Assembly: GCA_016715245.1 (NCBI GenBank)
Contig: JADKAS010000005.1
Coordinates: 135,793-199,792, forward strand
Source: Saprospiraceae bacterium
GTDB lineage: Bacteria > Bacteroidota > Bacteroidia > Chitinophagales > Saprospiraceae
Reading direction: 5' to 3'
DNA: 64,000 bases
Position numbers and translations under genes: made by a program. How positions within the stretch are numbered: position 1 is the stretch's first letter; each line of letters starts with the position of its first letter. Of this stretch, positions 1 through 8,942 are shown one piece after another. The notes below the pieces were generated by a model. That model was not told where the DNA came from. It made no database searches and saw only the letters and a program-made list of their open reading frames with translations.

Positions 1-222
1 ATGATTGAAAAGGGTATTTTTATTGAAATACTGGAAACCAAAGCAGAAGGATTTATACCTTTTGATGATTTACCGGGAACTTATGTACTTGCTGAAAATA
101 AGTTTCGTGCCTGGGAAAAAAGGGGGAAGGATGACTTTTACATCGGTAAAAAAATATGGGTGATGGTACTTGACGCTAATAAAAACACTCAGAAAATTCA
201 GTTGAAAATAATGACTAACTGA
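1..222 (+). CDS. rnr: Ribonuclease R, C-terminal S1 domain (partial, runs in from the left)
   Basis: Open from the first base of the window and ending in TGA at 220-222; the ATG at position 1 is probably an internal Met. The 73 residues look like the last S1 RNA-binding beta-barrel of an RNase II/R exoribonuclease: GIFIEILETKAEGFIP, then DDLPGTYV, then YIGKKIWVMVLDAN and KIQLKI. RNase R is a processive 3'-5' exonuclease that degrades structured RNA, and its S1 domain follows the RNB catalytic domain, which would lie outside the window. Family membership comes from the S1 pattern and the 'xGFIP-DDLP' spacing typical of RNase R. Another S1-domain protein cannot be excluded from this fragment. 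Confidence 0.65.
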   Translation: MIEKGIFIEILETKAEGFIPFDDLPGTYVLAENKFRAWEKRGKDDFYIGKKIWVMVLDANKNTQKIQLKIMTN

Positions 223-310
223 TGTCTTTACGACCAAAAAAAATCTAAGATTTTTGGCATAAATATTGTAACATATTAATATATTGTTTAATGTGTAAAA
301 TGTTTATAAT

Positions 311-1663
311 ATGCGGACTTCAATGCATTTCCTGATTATCTTTGGAATTTTTATTCTATTATCTTCCTGTTCTTCGGACAATGACAGCAACCCGATCGTC
401 CAGGATATTGATAAAGATTTGGTTTCCTTATTAAAATCTCAATCTCCAACTTCGTCTGTAGACTATTTTTTACTTCCTGATTCAGAAGATTATCATAAGA
501 TACCTCAGGACCCCAAAAATCCTATTACCAGAGCCAAAGTAACCCTTGGAAGTTTTTTATTTCATGAAACCGGATTATCTTCGGATGCCAAGGATCCCAG
601 AATGGCAGGTACCTTTTCCTGTGCTTCCTGTCACCATGCTTCGGCAGGTTTTCAGGCCGGAACGTTGCAAGGTATTGGGGAAGGAGGATTTGGTTTTGGT
701 AGAAAGGGAGAAAGCAGAAGACCTAAAACAGATATTGCCGACCATGATGTTCAACCCATCAGGTCTCCATCTGCCATGAACGGAGCCTATCAAAAAAATC
801 AATTGTGGAACGGACAATTTGGTGCCACCGCCTTAAATAAAGGAACAGAAAGTCAATGGAAAGCCGGAACCCCGATTGAAACCAATTTTCTTGGTTATGA
901 AGGTTTGGAAATCCAGGCAATCGCAGGTATGGGTGTTCACCGACTCAATATCAACGATCAGATCCTCAACAACTCAACCTATAAAAAATTATTTGACGAT
1001 GCTTTTCCAAATGTACCGGTTGATAAAAGATATACAAAAGAATTTGCCGGATTGGCCATTGCCGCTTATGAAAGAACGCTTCTTGCAAATGAAGCAGGGT
1101 TCCAAAAGTTTTTAAGAGGAAATACATATGCTATGCGAGAAAATGAAAAAAGAGGCGCTATGTTATTTTTCGGCAAAGCAAATTGTAACGCTTGTCATAC
1201 AGGTCCCGCTTTAAACAGCATGAATTTTTACGCACTTGGGCTTTCAGATCTTGTTGATTGTCCTGAGCCTACGTTAAAAACAAAACCTGTTGATGCTGCT
1301 CATTTAGGCCGGGGTGGATTTACCGGAAAAAAAGAAGACGAATACAAATTTAAAGTTCCTCAATTATACAATCTCAAAGATTCGCCATTTTTAGGACATG
1401 GCTCAAGTCACAGAACTATAAGACAGGTCATTCAGTATAAAAACAATGCTATTCCTGAAAACAGCAAAGTCCCCGCTTCTCAACTTGATCCCTTATTCGT
1501 CAAACTTGGCCTTTCTGAAGAGGAAATCAGCGATCTTGAGGCTTTTCTGAGCCAAAGCTTGCATGATTATAACCTTAACAGGTATGTTCCGAGTTCTTTG
1601 CCTACCGGCTTATGTTTCCCGAATGCGGATATACAGTCAAGAATTGATCTCAATTGTAATTAA
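311..1663 (+). CDS. Di-haem cytochrome c peroxidase (MauG/CcpA family) lipoprotein
   Basis: 450 residues. The N-terminus is a lipoprotein signal with lipobox LSSC (Cys20), so the protein is probably anchored in the periplasm or outer membrane. Two c-type haem sites are visible: CASCH at 104-108 and CNACH at 292-296, the spacing expected of bacterial di-haem peroxidases that reduce H2O2 with electrons from small cytochromes or that oxidise a partner protein like MauG. A conserved region around residues 150-170 (RSPSAMNGAY, QLWNGQFG) matches the family's 'R-PS-N----LFWDGR' segment. It stands alone, with an intergenic gap on both sides and a strong terminator after it. The substrate cannot be told from sequence. 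Confidence 0.9.
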   Translation: MRTSMHFLIIFGIFILLSSCSSDNDSNPIVQDIDKDLVSLLKSQSPTSSVDYFLLPDSEDYHKIPQDPKNPITRAKVTLGSFLFHETGLSSDAKDPRMAGTFSCASCHHASAGFQAGTLQGIGEGGFGFGRKGESRRPKTDIADHDVQPIRSPSAMNGAYQKNQLWNGQFGATALNKGTESQWKAGTPIETNFLGYEGLEIQAIAGMGVHRLNINDQILNNSTYKKLFDDAFPNVPVDKRYTKEFAGLAIAAYERTLLANEAGFQKFLRGNTYAMRENEKRGAMLFFGKANCNACHTGPALNSMNFYALGLSDLVDCPEPTLKTKPVDAAHLGRGGFTGKKEDEYKFKVPQLYNLKDSPFLGHGSSHRTIRQVIQYKNNAIPENSKVPASQLDPLFVKLGLSEEEISDLEAFLSQSLHDYNLNRYVPSSLPTGLCFPNADIQSRIDLNCN

Positions 1664-1770
1664 TCCGTGATGTTAAGGAAACCTGGCTGATACAGGTCTG
1701 GTTCTTATTTAAGTAATATATTGTAAATTGAATAGTTTTCTGTTGTGATATAATATTAAGGTTAATACGT

Positions 1771-1803
1771 GAAAAGGATTCGAAAAAATTTCGAATCCTT
1801 TTC
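1771..1803 (+). terminator. Rho-independent terminator after the cytochrome c peroxidase gene
   Basis: A perfect 15-bp inverted repeat (GAAAAGGATTCGAAA / TTTCGAATCCTTTTC) with a 3-nt A loop, followed by a T-rich run. It separates the peroxidase gene from the dnaN promoter 30 bp further on. Confidence 0.85.
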
Positions 1804-1830
1804 TTTTTCCTTCTATTCCTGTTTTAATCT

Positions 1831-1860
1831 TTGCATTTTTCCTTTTTATCATTACCTTTG
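1831..1860 (+). promoter_or_regulatory. Bacteroidota-type promoter of dnaN
   Basis: A TTG at 1831-1833 and TACCTTTG at 1853-1860 are separated by 19 bp, which fits the Bacteroidota sigma-A consensus TTG-N19/20-TAnnTTTG. Transcription would start near 1867. An in-frame upstream ATG at 1831 lies inside this promoter, so dnaN must start further down, at 1909. Confidence 0.75.
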
Positions 1861-1908
1861 CACCTTATTCACTGGAACATTTTTTTACATAATTATTCAA
1901 ATAATACA

Positions 1909-3030
1909 ATGAAATTTGAAGTTTCGTCATCAGAATTACTTAAACATCTGAATATAGCTGCTGGAGCCATAGGTTCAAATCCGGTAATTCCTGTCATGGA
2001 AGATTTTTTATTTGATATTGTCAATAATAAACTTACCATTACCACTACCAATCTTGAAACCACGATTATTACCACTATGGAAGTTCTTTCCGAACAAGAC
2101 GGAAGAATAGCCATTCCTGCAAAAATGTTACTTGAAACCCTGAAAGCTTTGCCGGAACAACCGATAACCTTTACCATTGATGATGAAACCAATGGTATTA
2201 CGATTTTGTCTTCTTTTGGAAAATACAAATTGGCAGGGGATTCTCCTGAAGACTTCCCAACGCCCCCTTCTGATGAAGATACAGAAAGTCTGACATTAAA
2301 AGCAAAAAAAGTGCTCAAAGGTATTACTAATACTATTTTTGCCACCAGCAATGATGACATTCGTCTTGCGATGACCGGAGTGTTATTTCAGATTGATTTT
2401 AATAAAATAAATATTGTTGCAACTGATGCACACAAATTGGTAAAATATACAGTTGCTAATTTAAAAACCGATATAGCCGCTTCATTAATCATACCCAAAA
2501 AAGGATTAATGCTCGTAAAAAACTCATTAACAGAAGATGAAGACGTTCATATCGGCTTCAATAAAACAAATGTGTTTTTTACCATGGGAAAAACAAGGAT
2601 TGCCTGCAGGTTGATAGATGCCAAATATCCTGACTATAATGCCGTCATTCCTGTTGATAATCCAAATGAAGTTTTAATCAACCGCAAAGATTTTTTGAAT
2701 TCTTTAAAAAGAACGGCCATTTACGCCAATAAATCCACCTATCAGATTGTATTGAATCTTGCTGAGGGCAGTATGACCGTTTCCGCTCAGGACCTTGATT
2801 TTTCAAATGAAGCTACGGAACAACTCTCCTGCGAGTTTAATGCAGAGCCCATGACGATTGGTTTTAACGGTAAGTTTTTATTGGAAATACTCTCTGTTTT
2901 GGAAAGTGACGAAGTGAAACTGTTATTGTCCACACCAACAAGGGCCGGATTAATTGTTCCTGCACAAGAGGATGCGGATGAAGTCCTGGTGATGTTACTT
3001 ATGCCTGTCATGACAACTCAGACATATTAA
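1909..3030 (+). CDS. dnaN: DNA polymerase III beta subunit (sliding clamp)
   Basis: 373 residues beginning MKFEVSSSELLKHLNIAAGA, the normal length for DnaN in Bacteroidota. The three-fold clamp architecture is recognisable: a first domain (NPVIPVMEDFLFDI, TNLETTI, IPAKMLLETLKALPEQP), a second domain (GVLFQIDFNKINIVATDAHKL) and a third (CRLIDAKYPDYNAVIP, then FNGKFLLEIL). The C-terminus VPAQEDADEVLVMLLMPVM corresponds to the family's 'YLLMPVR' end near the client-binding pocket. The clamp tethers polymerase and repair factors to DNA. The longer reading from 1831 is rejected because it would translate the promoter. No dnaA or recF is adjacent. Confidence 0.96.
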   Translation: MKFEVSSSELLKHLNIAAGAIGSNPVIPVMEDFLFDIVNNKLTITTTNLETTIITTMEVLSEQDGRIAIPAKMLLETLKALPEQPITFTIDDETNGITILSSFGKYKLAGDSPEDFPTPPSDEDTESLTLKAKKVLKGITNTIFATSNDDIRLAMTGVLFQIDFNKINIVATDAHKLVKYTVANLKTDIAASLIIPKKGLMLVKNSLTEDEDVHIGFNKTNVFFTMGKTRIACRLIDAKYPDYNAVIPVDNPNEVLINRKDFLNSLKRTAIYANKSTYQIVLNLAEGSMTVSAQDLDFSNEATEQLSCEFNAEPMTIGFNGKFLLEILSVLESDEVKLLLSTPTRAGLIVPAQEDADEVLVMLLMPVMTTQTY

Positions 3031-3067
3031 AATTTTCTAAACTTTTGCTGATCTTAAATAAATTACT

Positions 3068-3655
3068 ATGAAGATTGGCTTATTTTTTGGCTCTTTTAAT
3101 CCGATTCACATCGGACATTTAATTATTGCTGATTATATTGCCCAATTTACTGATCTGACGGAAGTTTGGCTTGTTGTGTCACCGCAGAACCCTCTCAAAC
3201 AAAAAAACAGTCTGGCAAAGGACCACGACAGACTCCATCTTGCCACAATAGCTACCGAAAACAACCCCAGACTGAAGGTTTCATCAATTGAATTTACCTT
3301 GCCTAAACCATCTTATACTATTGATACACTTGTATACCTGAAAGAAAAATATCCGGATAAAACGTTTACCCTTATTATGGGAAGTGACAACATTCAAAGT
3401 ATCAATAAATGGAAAAATTTTGAAAAGTTACTTGAAGATTATGACATTCTGGTGTATAATCGTCAGGGTTACGACCAGATAAACCCTGATTATTTAAAAA
3501 GAGTACACTTTGTTGATGCTCCACTTCTCCATCTTTCCTCAACTATGATCAGGGAAAGAATTTCACAGGGAAAATCCATTCAATATCTGGTTCCTGATGT
3601 GGTATTTCATTATCTGGAAAATAGCAACCTTTACAAAACAAAGAAAAAAACCTGA
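3068..3655 (+). CDS. nadD: Nicotinate-nucleotide adenylyltransferase
   Basis: 195 residues, cytoplasmic. It converts nicotinate mononucleotide and ATP to deamido-NAD, the penultimate step of NAD synthesis. The nucleotidyltransferase Rossmann core is clear: GSFNPIHIGH near the N-terminus (HxGH = His14-His17), GSDN at 105-108 before the conserved Trp, and the C-terminal ATP-binding SSTMIRER at 157-164. Full length for the family. It lies 37 bp after dnaN and just before porZ on the same strand, so co-transcription is possible. nadE, the next enzyme of the pathway, is at 23.4 kb in the same window but in another operon. Confidence 0.95.
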   Translation: MKIGLFFGSFNPIHIGHLIIADYIAQFTDLTEVWLVVSPQNPLKQKNSLAKDHDRLHLATIATENNPRLKVSSIEFTLPKPSYTIDTLVYLKEKYPDKTFTLIMGSDNIQSINKWKNFEKLLEDYDILVYNRQGYDQINPDYLKRVHFVDAPLLHLSSTMIRERISQGKSIQYLVPDVVFHYLENSNLYKTKKKT

Positions 3656-3727
3656 ATAAAGCCTTATTTGTCCCATTTAAACAATAAATATTCCTCTTTT
3701 TACCTTAATGGAATACAATTCAGAAAT

Positions 3728-6049
3728 ATGCCAAAAAAGATAGTTTTATTTTTAGTTTTTACCTTTCTTTCCTACTTCCTTTCCGCACAATCTGAAATAC
3801 CGATCGGAGTTTGGAAATCACATCTTGCCTATAAAGAAGGATTTTGGGTAGCCGAAAGTGAAAACAATATATTTTATGCCGCTTCCAAAGGTTTATTGAT
3901 TATAAATAAAGAAGACAACTCTACCCGGTTTTTATCAAAAGAAGATGGTCTCTCCAGCGTAAATATCAGTCGTCTGATTTTTGATAAAAGCAACGATCAG
4001 CTTATTATATTATATACTGATAGTAATATTGATATACTTTCTGATAATGATGAAGTTATTAATATTCCTTCGATAAAAGACAACCGAACCATCATAGGAA
4101 GCAAATCAATAAATGATTTCCAGATTGTTGATAATGAAATTGCCTATCTCGCCACTGATTTTGGAATACTTTCGTTCAATCTAAAGAAACTTGAATTTAT
4201 TAATACCACTTTTACTCCTTTTTCTATAAATGGGGTAACTGCGTTAAATAAAGCTATTTTTGTCTCTACCGACAGCAGTATTTTTTTTATCAGTCTTAAA
4301 GATTCAAATCCTGCTGATTTTGGAAGATGGAAAAAAATGAGTTCTGCTTTCGGGTTAAAAGAAAATTATAAAGCACAACAAATCGCTACCTTTAATAATC
4401 TACTTTTTGTAAATATTAACGATACTATTTTTTCAGGAAATGGTATAGGTAATTTTGAAAAAAAATACACCCCTGAACTGGGATTTGATATCAATTTTCT
4501 TTCACCGGGAAATCAGTATTTGATCATTGGCAACAGAAATTTTTCGAACAATCGTAGTAAAATTGATTATGTTGACAAAGATCTGAATGTAAAGTCGGGT
4601 AATCAAACCTGCCTCGCGAGAATTCGATTTGCTTTGGAGGATTCTAATGGGAAAATCTGGTTTGCAGACGAATGGAGTCCTTTTAAATATTCAGATAAAA
4701 TAACCGATGGTTGTGCAACTTTTGATTATAATTCTCCATTGGGAAATCAAAGCGGCGAAATATACTTTAAAGGTGAAACGGTTTATTTAGCTGGTGGTGG
4801 TATTACGGAAGATTACCAAAATCCATCCGGAAGTTATGGTTTTTATAAATATGAAGACAAGGTTTGGACAAATTATTTAAATGAAAATTTTCCTGAAATC
4901 GGGCAATATGACATGGCTTATATTCAGACCGTAGTTCCCAATCAAAAAAACAACGACATTGTCATTGGCAGTTTTTGGAACGGATTTATGAAGTGGGATA
5001 CTAAAGAAGGAACGGTGGAACATTTTAATAAAAATAATACCAATCGGATATTATTGCCCAGAATTGGAGACACTTTACGAACCAGAATCCCGTTTATGGT
5101 GTATGACAATGATCAAAACTTATGGATATGTAATTATGGTGCGCCAAAACCATTGGTAGTATTGACGAAGGAAGGAGAATGGCAGAATTTTTCATTGTCA
5201 GGTAATACCAACATTGCAAAAATGACGATTGACAGAAATAAAAATAAATGGATGTCCATTCAGGGTGTAAGTAACGGTCTGGTTGTTTTTAATGAAGGGG
5301 ATGATTTTTTTGACACCAGTGATGACAAAATCCGTTATATAACTTCTGCAAACAGTGAAATTGAAGCCAACAAGGTACACACTGTTTTTATGGATCTGAA
5401 CGGAAGTATCTGGGTCGGTACTTCAGAAGGTCCTGTCATTTTTGATTGTCCGGATCCCTTTTCAGCAAATTGTACAGGTACCACCAGAAAGGTAATTGAA
5501 GATGGAATTCCAGCCATATTATTAAAAACAGAAGAAATATTAAGTATTGCGACGGATGGTGCAAACAGAAAATGGCTAGGAACTAAAAACGGTATTTTTG
5601 TGCTTTCACCTTCCGGAGATACATTAATAACTAAATACGATATTAAAAATTCTCCTCTTCTGGACAATACCGTCAGGTATCTCGCTTTCAATGGTGTAAG
5701 CGGCGAAATGTGGATTTCTTCCAACAACGGAATTCAGAGTTTCAGAACCACCACTACCACTGGTGGCAAGACACATGGAGAAGTAAATGTTTTTCCTAAT
5801 CCTGTAAGACCTGAATATGATGGTTTGATTGCCATAAAAGGTCTTGTCAGAGATGCTAATGTAAAAATAACAGATATCAGCGGCAGGCTTGTTTACGAAA
5901 CAACCGCAGAAGGTGGGCAGGCAATCTGGAATGCAAAAGATTATACAGGGTTAAGAGTAAAAAGTGGTGTTTACCTGGTTTTTTCTACAAGCCAGGAATT
6001 ACTTGATTCTCCAGAAACACTGGTGACAAAAATACTTGTTATGAATTAA
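3728..6049 (+). CDS. porZ: PorZ-like type IX secretion protein (two-component-regulator-type beta-propellers and sorting domain)
   Basis: 773 residues from the ATG at 3728, which directly starts a signal peptide (MPKKIVLFLVFTFLSYFLSA-Q). An ATG 60 nt upstream would put 20 odd residues before the signal peptide. The N-terminus (PIGVWKSHLAYKEGFWVAES, FYAASKGLLII, SKEDGLSSVNISRL, YTDSNIDIL) matches PorZ, with repeated propeller blades throughout ('KIWFADEWSP', 'SIWVGTSEGP', 'RKWLGTKNGIF', 'EMWISSNNGIQ'). The last ~85 residues (VFPNPVRP ... GRLVYET ... GVYLVF) are a type A T9SS sorting domain. PorZ belongs to the attachment complex that links T9SS cargo to A-LPS at the cell surface. Its stop overlaps the convergent kynureninase gene by 11 bp. 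Confidence 0.85.
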   Translation: MPKKIVLFLVFTFLSYFLSAQSEIPIGVWKSHLAYKEGFWVAESENNIFYAASKGLLIINKEDNSTRFLSKEDGLSSVNISRLIFDKSNDQLIILYTDSNIDILSDNDEVINIPSIKDNRTIIGSKSINDFQIVDNEIAYLATDFGILSFNLKKLEFINTTFTPFSINGVTALNKAIFVSTDSSIFFISLKDSNPADFGRWKKMSSAFGLKENYKAQQIATFNNLLFVNINDTIFSGNGIGNFEKKYTPELGFDINFLSPGNQYLIIGNRNFSNNRSKIDYVDKDLNVKSGNQTCLARIRFALEDSNGKIWFADEWSPFKYSDKITDGCATFDYNSPLGNQSGEIYFKGETVYLAGGGITEDYQNPSGSYGFYKYEDKVWTNYLNENFPEIGQYDMAYIQTVVPNQKNNDIVIGSFWNGFMKWDTKEGTVEHFNKNNTNRILLPRIGDTLRTRIPFMVYDNDQNLWICNYGAPKPLVVLTKEGEWQNFSLSGNTNIAKMTIDRNKNKWMSIQGVSNGLVVFNEGDDFFDTSDDKIRYITSANSEIEANKVHTVFMDLNGSIWVGTSEGPVIFDCPDPFSANCTGTTRKVIEDGIPAILLKTEEILSIATDGANRKWLGTKNGIFVLSPSGDTLITKYDIKNSPLLDNTVRYLAFNGVSGEMWISSNNGIQSFRTTTTTGGKTHGEVNVFPNPVRPEYDGLIAIKGLVRDANVKITDISGRLVYETTAEGGQAIWNAKDYTGLRVKSGVYLVFSTSQELLDSPETLVTKILVMN

Positions 6050-7304
6050 ATTCTTCTGAAAGAATCTTTACAAATCGATATACATCCATAAATGAATTAT
6101 AAAGAGGTACTGGCGCTATACGTATTACGTCCGGTTCCCTCCAGTCAGCAATGATATTTCTTTTTACCAATGTATTAAACAATGTTTTATCAGGTTTAAT
6201 CATTCTGAAGGACAACTGACACCCTCTTTTTTCCGGTTCTCTCGGTGTTATAATCTCGAATCCTTTAATTGCCGAATGATCAAACATTTCAAGTAAAAAA
6301 GAAGTCATCTGAACCGATTTTATCCTGCAGTTTTTTATTCCTGCTGCACTGAATATTTCAAGAGATGCCCTTATGGGTGTCATCGACAATATGGGAGGGT
6401 TACTTAATTGCCATCCCTCTGCGCCTTCCATTGGAACAAACGTATTTTCCATTTTAAACCGGATATTTTTATCATGACCCCACCATCCGCTAAATCTAGG
6501 CATATCAAAACGTTTTGAATGTCGTTCATGAACAAAAACGCCCGATAAAGCGCCTGGTCCTGAATTAATATATTTATAATTGCACCAGGCTGCAAAATCT
6601 GGTCCATCGTCGTGCAAGGAAAGATACAAATTTCCTGCTGCATGTGCAAGATCAAATCCAACCACACAACCGGCATTGTGTCCCATTCTGGTTATTTCCC
6701 TGATATCATATGCCTGTCCTGTATAATAATTCACTCCTCCCAAAAGAATAAGGGCTATCTCATCTCCCTCTTCTTTAAGATACTCTGCGATTTGTTCTGT
6801 TGTTATTTCATACGTACCTGACAAGGGTTTTAACTCTACCAGGGCTGTTTTAGGGTCAAAACCATGAAATAAAATCTGTGATTCTACCGCATACCTGTCC
6901 GAAGGAAATGGCGAATATTCCAATAAAATTTTAAACCTGGATTTTGTAGGTCTATAAAATGATACCATAAGTAAATGAAGATTTACCGTCAGGCTATTCA
7001 TCACCACCACCTCTTTTGGGAGAGCTCCAACCAGTTCGGCCATATTTTCAGTGAGAAATTCGTGATAGGGCATCCACGGATGTTTTGCATGCAGATGTCC
7101 CTCCACTCCTAGTTTTGACCAATCTGCCAATTCCTCATTTATATATACTGTTGTTTTTTTTGGCATGAGCCCAAGTGAGTTGCCACATAAATAAATACTT
7201 TCTTCTCCGTTTTCATTTTTTGGAATATGAAATTCTGAGCGGAATCCTGAAAGAATATCCTTAGCATCCAATTCCTGTGCCTTTAAAAAATATGTATGCT
7301 CCAT
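6039..7304 (-). CDS. kynU: Kynureninase
   Basis: 421 residues, full length. A PLP-dependent fold-I enzyme that cleaves kynurenine or 3-hydroxykynurenine to (3-hydroxy)anthranilate and alanine in tryptophan breakdown. Motifs: YLCGNSLGLMPKK at 38-50, GVEGHLHAKHPWMPYHE, SPFPSDRYAVESQ, DLAHAAGN (residues 218-225), and the PLP lysine in WCNYKYINSGPG (Lys244). It lies 8 bp downstream of an ACMSD-like amidohydrolase on the same strand and forms a two-gene operon with it. Kynurenine 3-monooxygenase and 3-hydroxyanthranilate dioxygenase are not in this window. Confidence 0.95.
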   Translation of the reverse strand: MEHTYFLKAQELDAKDILSGFRSEFHIPKNENGEESIYLCGNSLGLMPKKTTVYINEELADWSKLGVEGHLHAKHPWMPYHEFLTENMAELVGALPKEVVVMNSLTVNLHLLMVSFYRPTKSRFKILLEYSPFPSDRYAVESQILFHGFDPKTALVELKPLSGTYEITTEQIAEYLKEEGDEIALILLGGVNYYTGQAYDIREITRMGHNAGCVVGFDLAHAAGNLYLSLHDDGPDFAAWCNYKYINSGPGALSGVFVHERHSKRFDMPRFSGWWGHDKNIRFKMENTFVPMEGAEGWQLSNPPILSMTPIRASLEIFSAAGIKNCRIKSVQMTSFLLEMFDHSAIKGFEIITPREPEKRGCQLSFRMIKPDKTLFNTLVKRNIIADWREPDVIRIAPVPLYNSFMDVYRFVKILSEEFNS

Positions 7305-7312
7305 CTAAAAAT

Positions 7313-8377
7313 CTATTTTCTTATATTGTTCAGGCCAGGTTCAAATCCAAGCCAATTGATAACATTCCTATTCCATATATTTTTCTGTTCTGCCTTAGTG
7401 ATAACACCTTCATAAACAGCATCATCAAGTACTTTACCGGGGTAAGAATCGGGAATTCCGTCCATTTCTCCCAACGGATAAGGATCATCAAGCCCTGCCA
7501 CTATTTGTGATGTCCCCTGTCGTTTTACCAGCAATTCAAACGACCAGACATCGTGTACCAGTGTATCGAAAAAAACATTGGAACATCTTATATTTTCTCT
7601 TGGGTCTTTTCCGTTTTCAAATAAATCAGGGCGGCCGAGATAAGCTTGTACTCTTCTGCCATGACCCATTTGACCAAATTGATTTCCATGAGCAAAACAA
7701 ACCCTGGTTTCAGGATATAGCTGAGAAAAATTAAGATTGGAATAAAGATGAAAGGCGTCCGCTGTTTGTGCACACATCCATATCAGATGAAACCGCCAGA
7801 AAACATCTTCAAGAGCCACCATTTTTTCACTGTCATAAGGATGTATTTCTATAGCGAGTTTCAATTCATTTGCCAACGCAAATATCGGTTTTGTTTTTTC
7901 ATCAGCTATACTTTTCCATGACCTATCCGTATCATAAAAATGTGTAGGGAGACATAATACTTTCAGGCCCAATTGGTAAACACATCTTTCCATTTCCTTG
8001 ATAGCATCCTCCGTATAGGCAGGTTGAACCACAAATCCTACTGTAAACTTTTCAGGATATTTCTCCTGTACAGATTGTTGAAAATCATTCTGAAACCGAA
8101 TAATATCACAAGCCAACTCTTTTTCATAACCATTGGCGTATAACTGGGAAAGAGTGATGACAACCTCATGATCAATGTTGTTTTTTTCCATCCATTCCAC
8201 CTTTTCTTTAAGAAAAAAGCTGGGATGAGTGACGGGTCTCTTCCAATTTTTCTGACACATAAACTTATTATCCTGTGTCAACCAAAAGATTTCCTTTTTC
8301 TTCATAAATGAAGGAATCTCATTTTGGTAAGGCAACACATGACCATGTGCGTTTATTTTTGGATAAGTGTCCGCCAT
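7313..8377 (-). CDS. Amidohydrolase-2 family decarboxylase, likely aminocarboxymuconate-semialdehyde decarboxylase (ACMSD-like)
   Basis: 354 residues, no signal peptide. The metal-dependent amidohydrolase-2 fold shows NAHGHVLP (His11, His13), AIEIHPYDS (His in mid-protein), VCFAHGNQFGQ and the late metal/acid Asp in VAGLDDPYPLGE. ACMSD removes CO2 from 2-amino-3-carboxymuconate semialdehyde, directing tryptophan carbon away from quinolinate and NAD. The specific assignment rests on family resemblance together with the 8-bp linkage to kynureninase; a related decarboxylase or hydrolase of the family is the alternative. It is the first gene of the operon, behind a good promoter at 8410-8440. Confidence 0.75.
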   Translation of the reverse strand: MADTYPKINAHGHVLPYQNEIPSFMKKKEIFWLTQDNKFMCQKNWKRPVTHPSFFLKEKVEWMEKNNIDHEVVITLSQLYANGYEKELACDIIRFQNDFQQSVQEKYPEKFTVGFVVQPAYTEDAIKEMERCVYQLGLKVLCLPTHFYDTDRSWKSIADEKTKPIFALANELKLAIEIHPYDSEKMVALEDVFWRFHLIWMCAQTADAFHLYSNLNFSQLYPETRVCFAHGNQFGQMGHGRRVQAYLGRPDLFENGKDPRENIRCSNVFFDTLVHDVWSFELLVKRQGTSQIVAGLDDPYPLGEMDGIPDSYPGKVLDDAVYEGVITKAEQKNIWNRNVINWLGFEPGLNNIRK

Positions 8378-8409
8378 TCAGTTAAAGTTATTGCCTTCGT
8401 TTGTTTCGA

Positions 8410-8440
8410 CAAAGGTAAAAAAAGTAATGCATACTCCCAA
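8410..8440 (-). promoter_or_regulatory. Promoter of the kynurenine operon
   Basis: Read on the minus strand: TTG (8440-8438), a 20-bp spacer and TACCTTTG (8417-8410), the Bacteroidota sigma-A pattern, about 33 bp before the ATG of the ACMSD-like gene. Confidence 0.65.
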
Positions 8441-8470
8441 ATATGGCACAGTTTGTGTATTGTTTTTAGT

Positions 8471-8812
8471 ATGGACATTCAGAAAATAAATAAGCGGCAT
8501 TATATAGCGACAGACATGTATTACAGAATTAGTCTGGGCCTTTCTTCAAAGTTGTTGAAGTACGAAAATGGTATAATTTATCTGGAAATAACGCTTTCTA
8601 AAAAGTGGACAAAAAACTATAATGCCACAGCTGCTGAACTGGCATATTCATGGAAATCATCCCATCCAGAACTTTGTAAAGCTTTAGGTTGCAAAGTTTT
8701 TATTATTGATTTACGTGAAGATTCTGAAAGACAATTCTTACAGGAAAATGGCATTTCGACGCCTTATGATGCTTACAAGGGTGTCATGTTCAGAAAAAAC
8801 TACATGAATTAA
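8471..8812 (+). CDS. Small hypothetical protein
   Basis: 113 residues from the ATG at 8471; an in-frame upstream ATG would overlap the neighbouring divergent gene and its promoter. No signal peptide or membrane segment. The sequence is mixed alpha/beta (ITLSKKWTKNYNATAAELAYSW, then CKVFIIDLREDSERQFLQENG) and not recognised. It is divergent from the kynurenine operon and separated from the convergent peptide transporter by 130 bp. Confidence 0.55.
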   Translation: MDIQKINKRHYIATDMYYRISLGLSSKLLKYENGIIYLEITLSKKWTKNYNATAAELAYSWKSSHPELCKALGCKVFIIDLREDSERQFLQENGISTPYDAYKGVMFRKNYMN

Positions 8813-8942
8813 TTCCTGTTTTGCCAAATTAAATTTTCCTTACAAATAAAGGTAAATATTTTACCTCCTTACATGGTAATTATAGTTAATGAATGGCCTA
8901 TACCTCCTAAGTAAGATCATCCATTTTGTAATGTTACTCCGG

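Noticed and set aside
1831..1908. Upstream extension of dnaN
   Set aside because: It begins on the -33 TTG region and covers the whole promoter TTG-19-TACCTTTG; the clamp's conserved start is at 1909.
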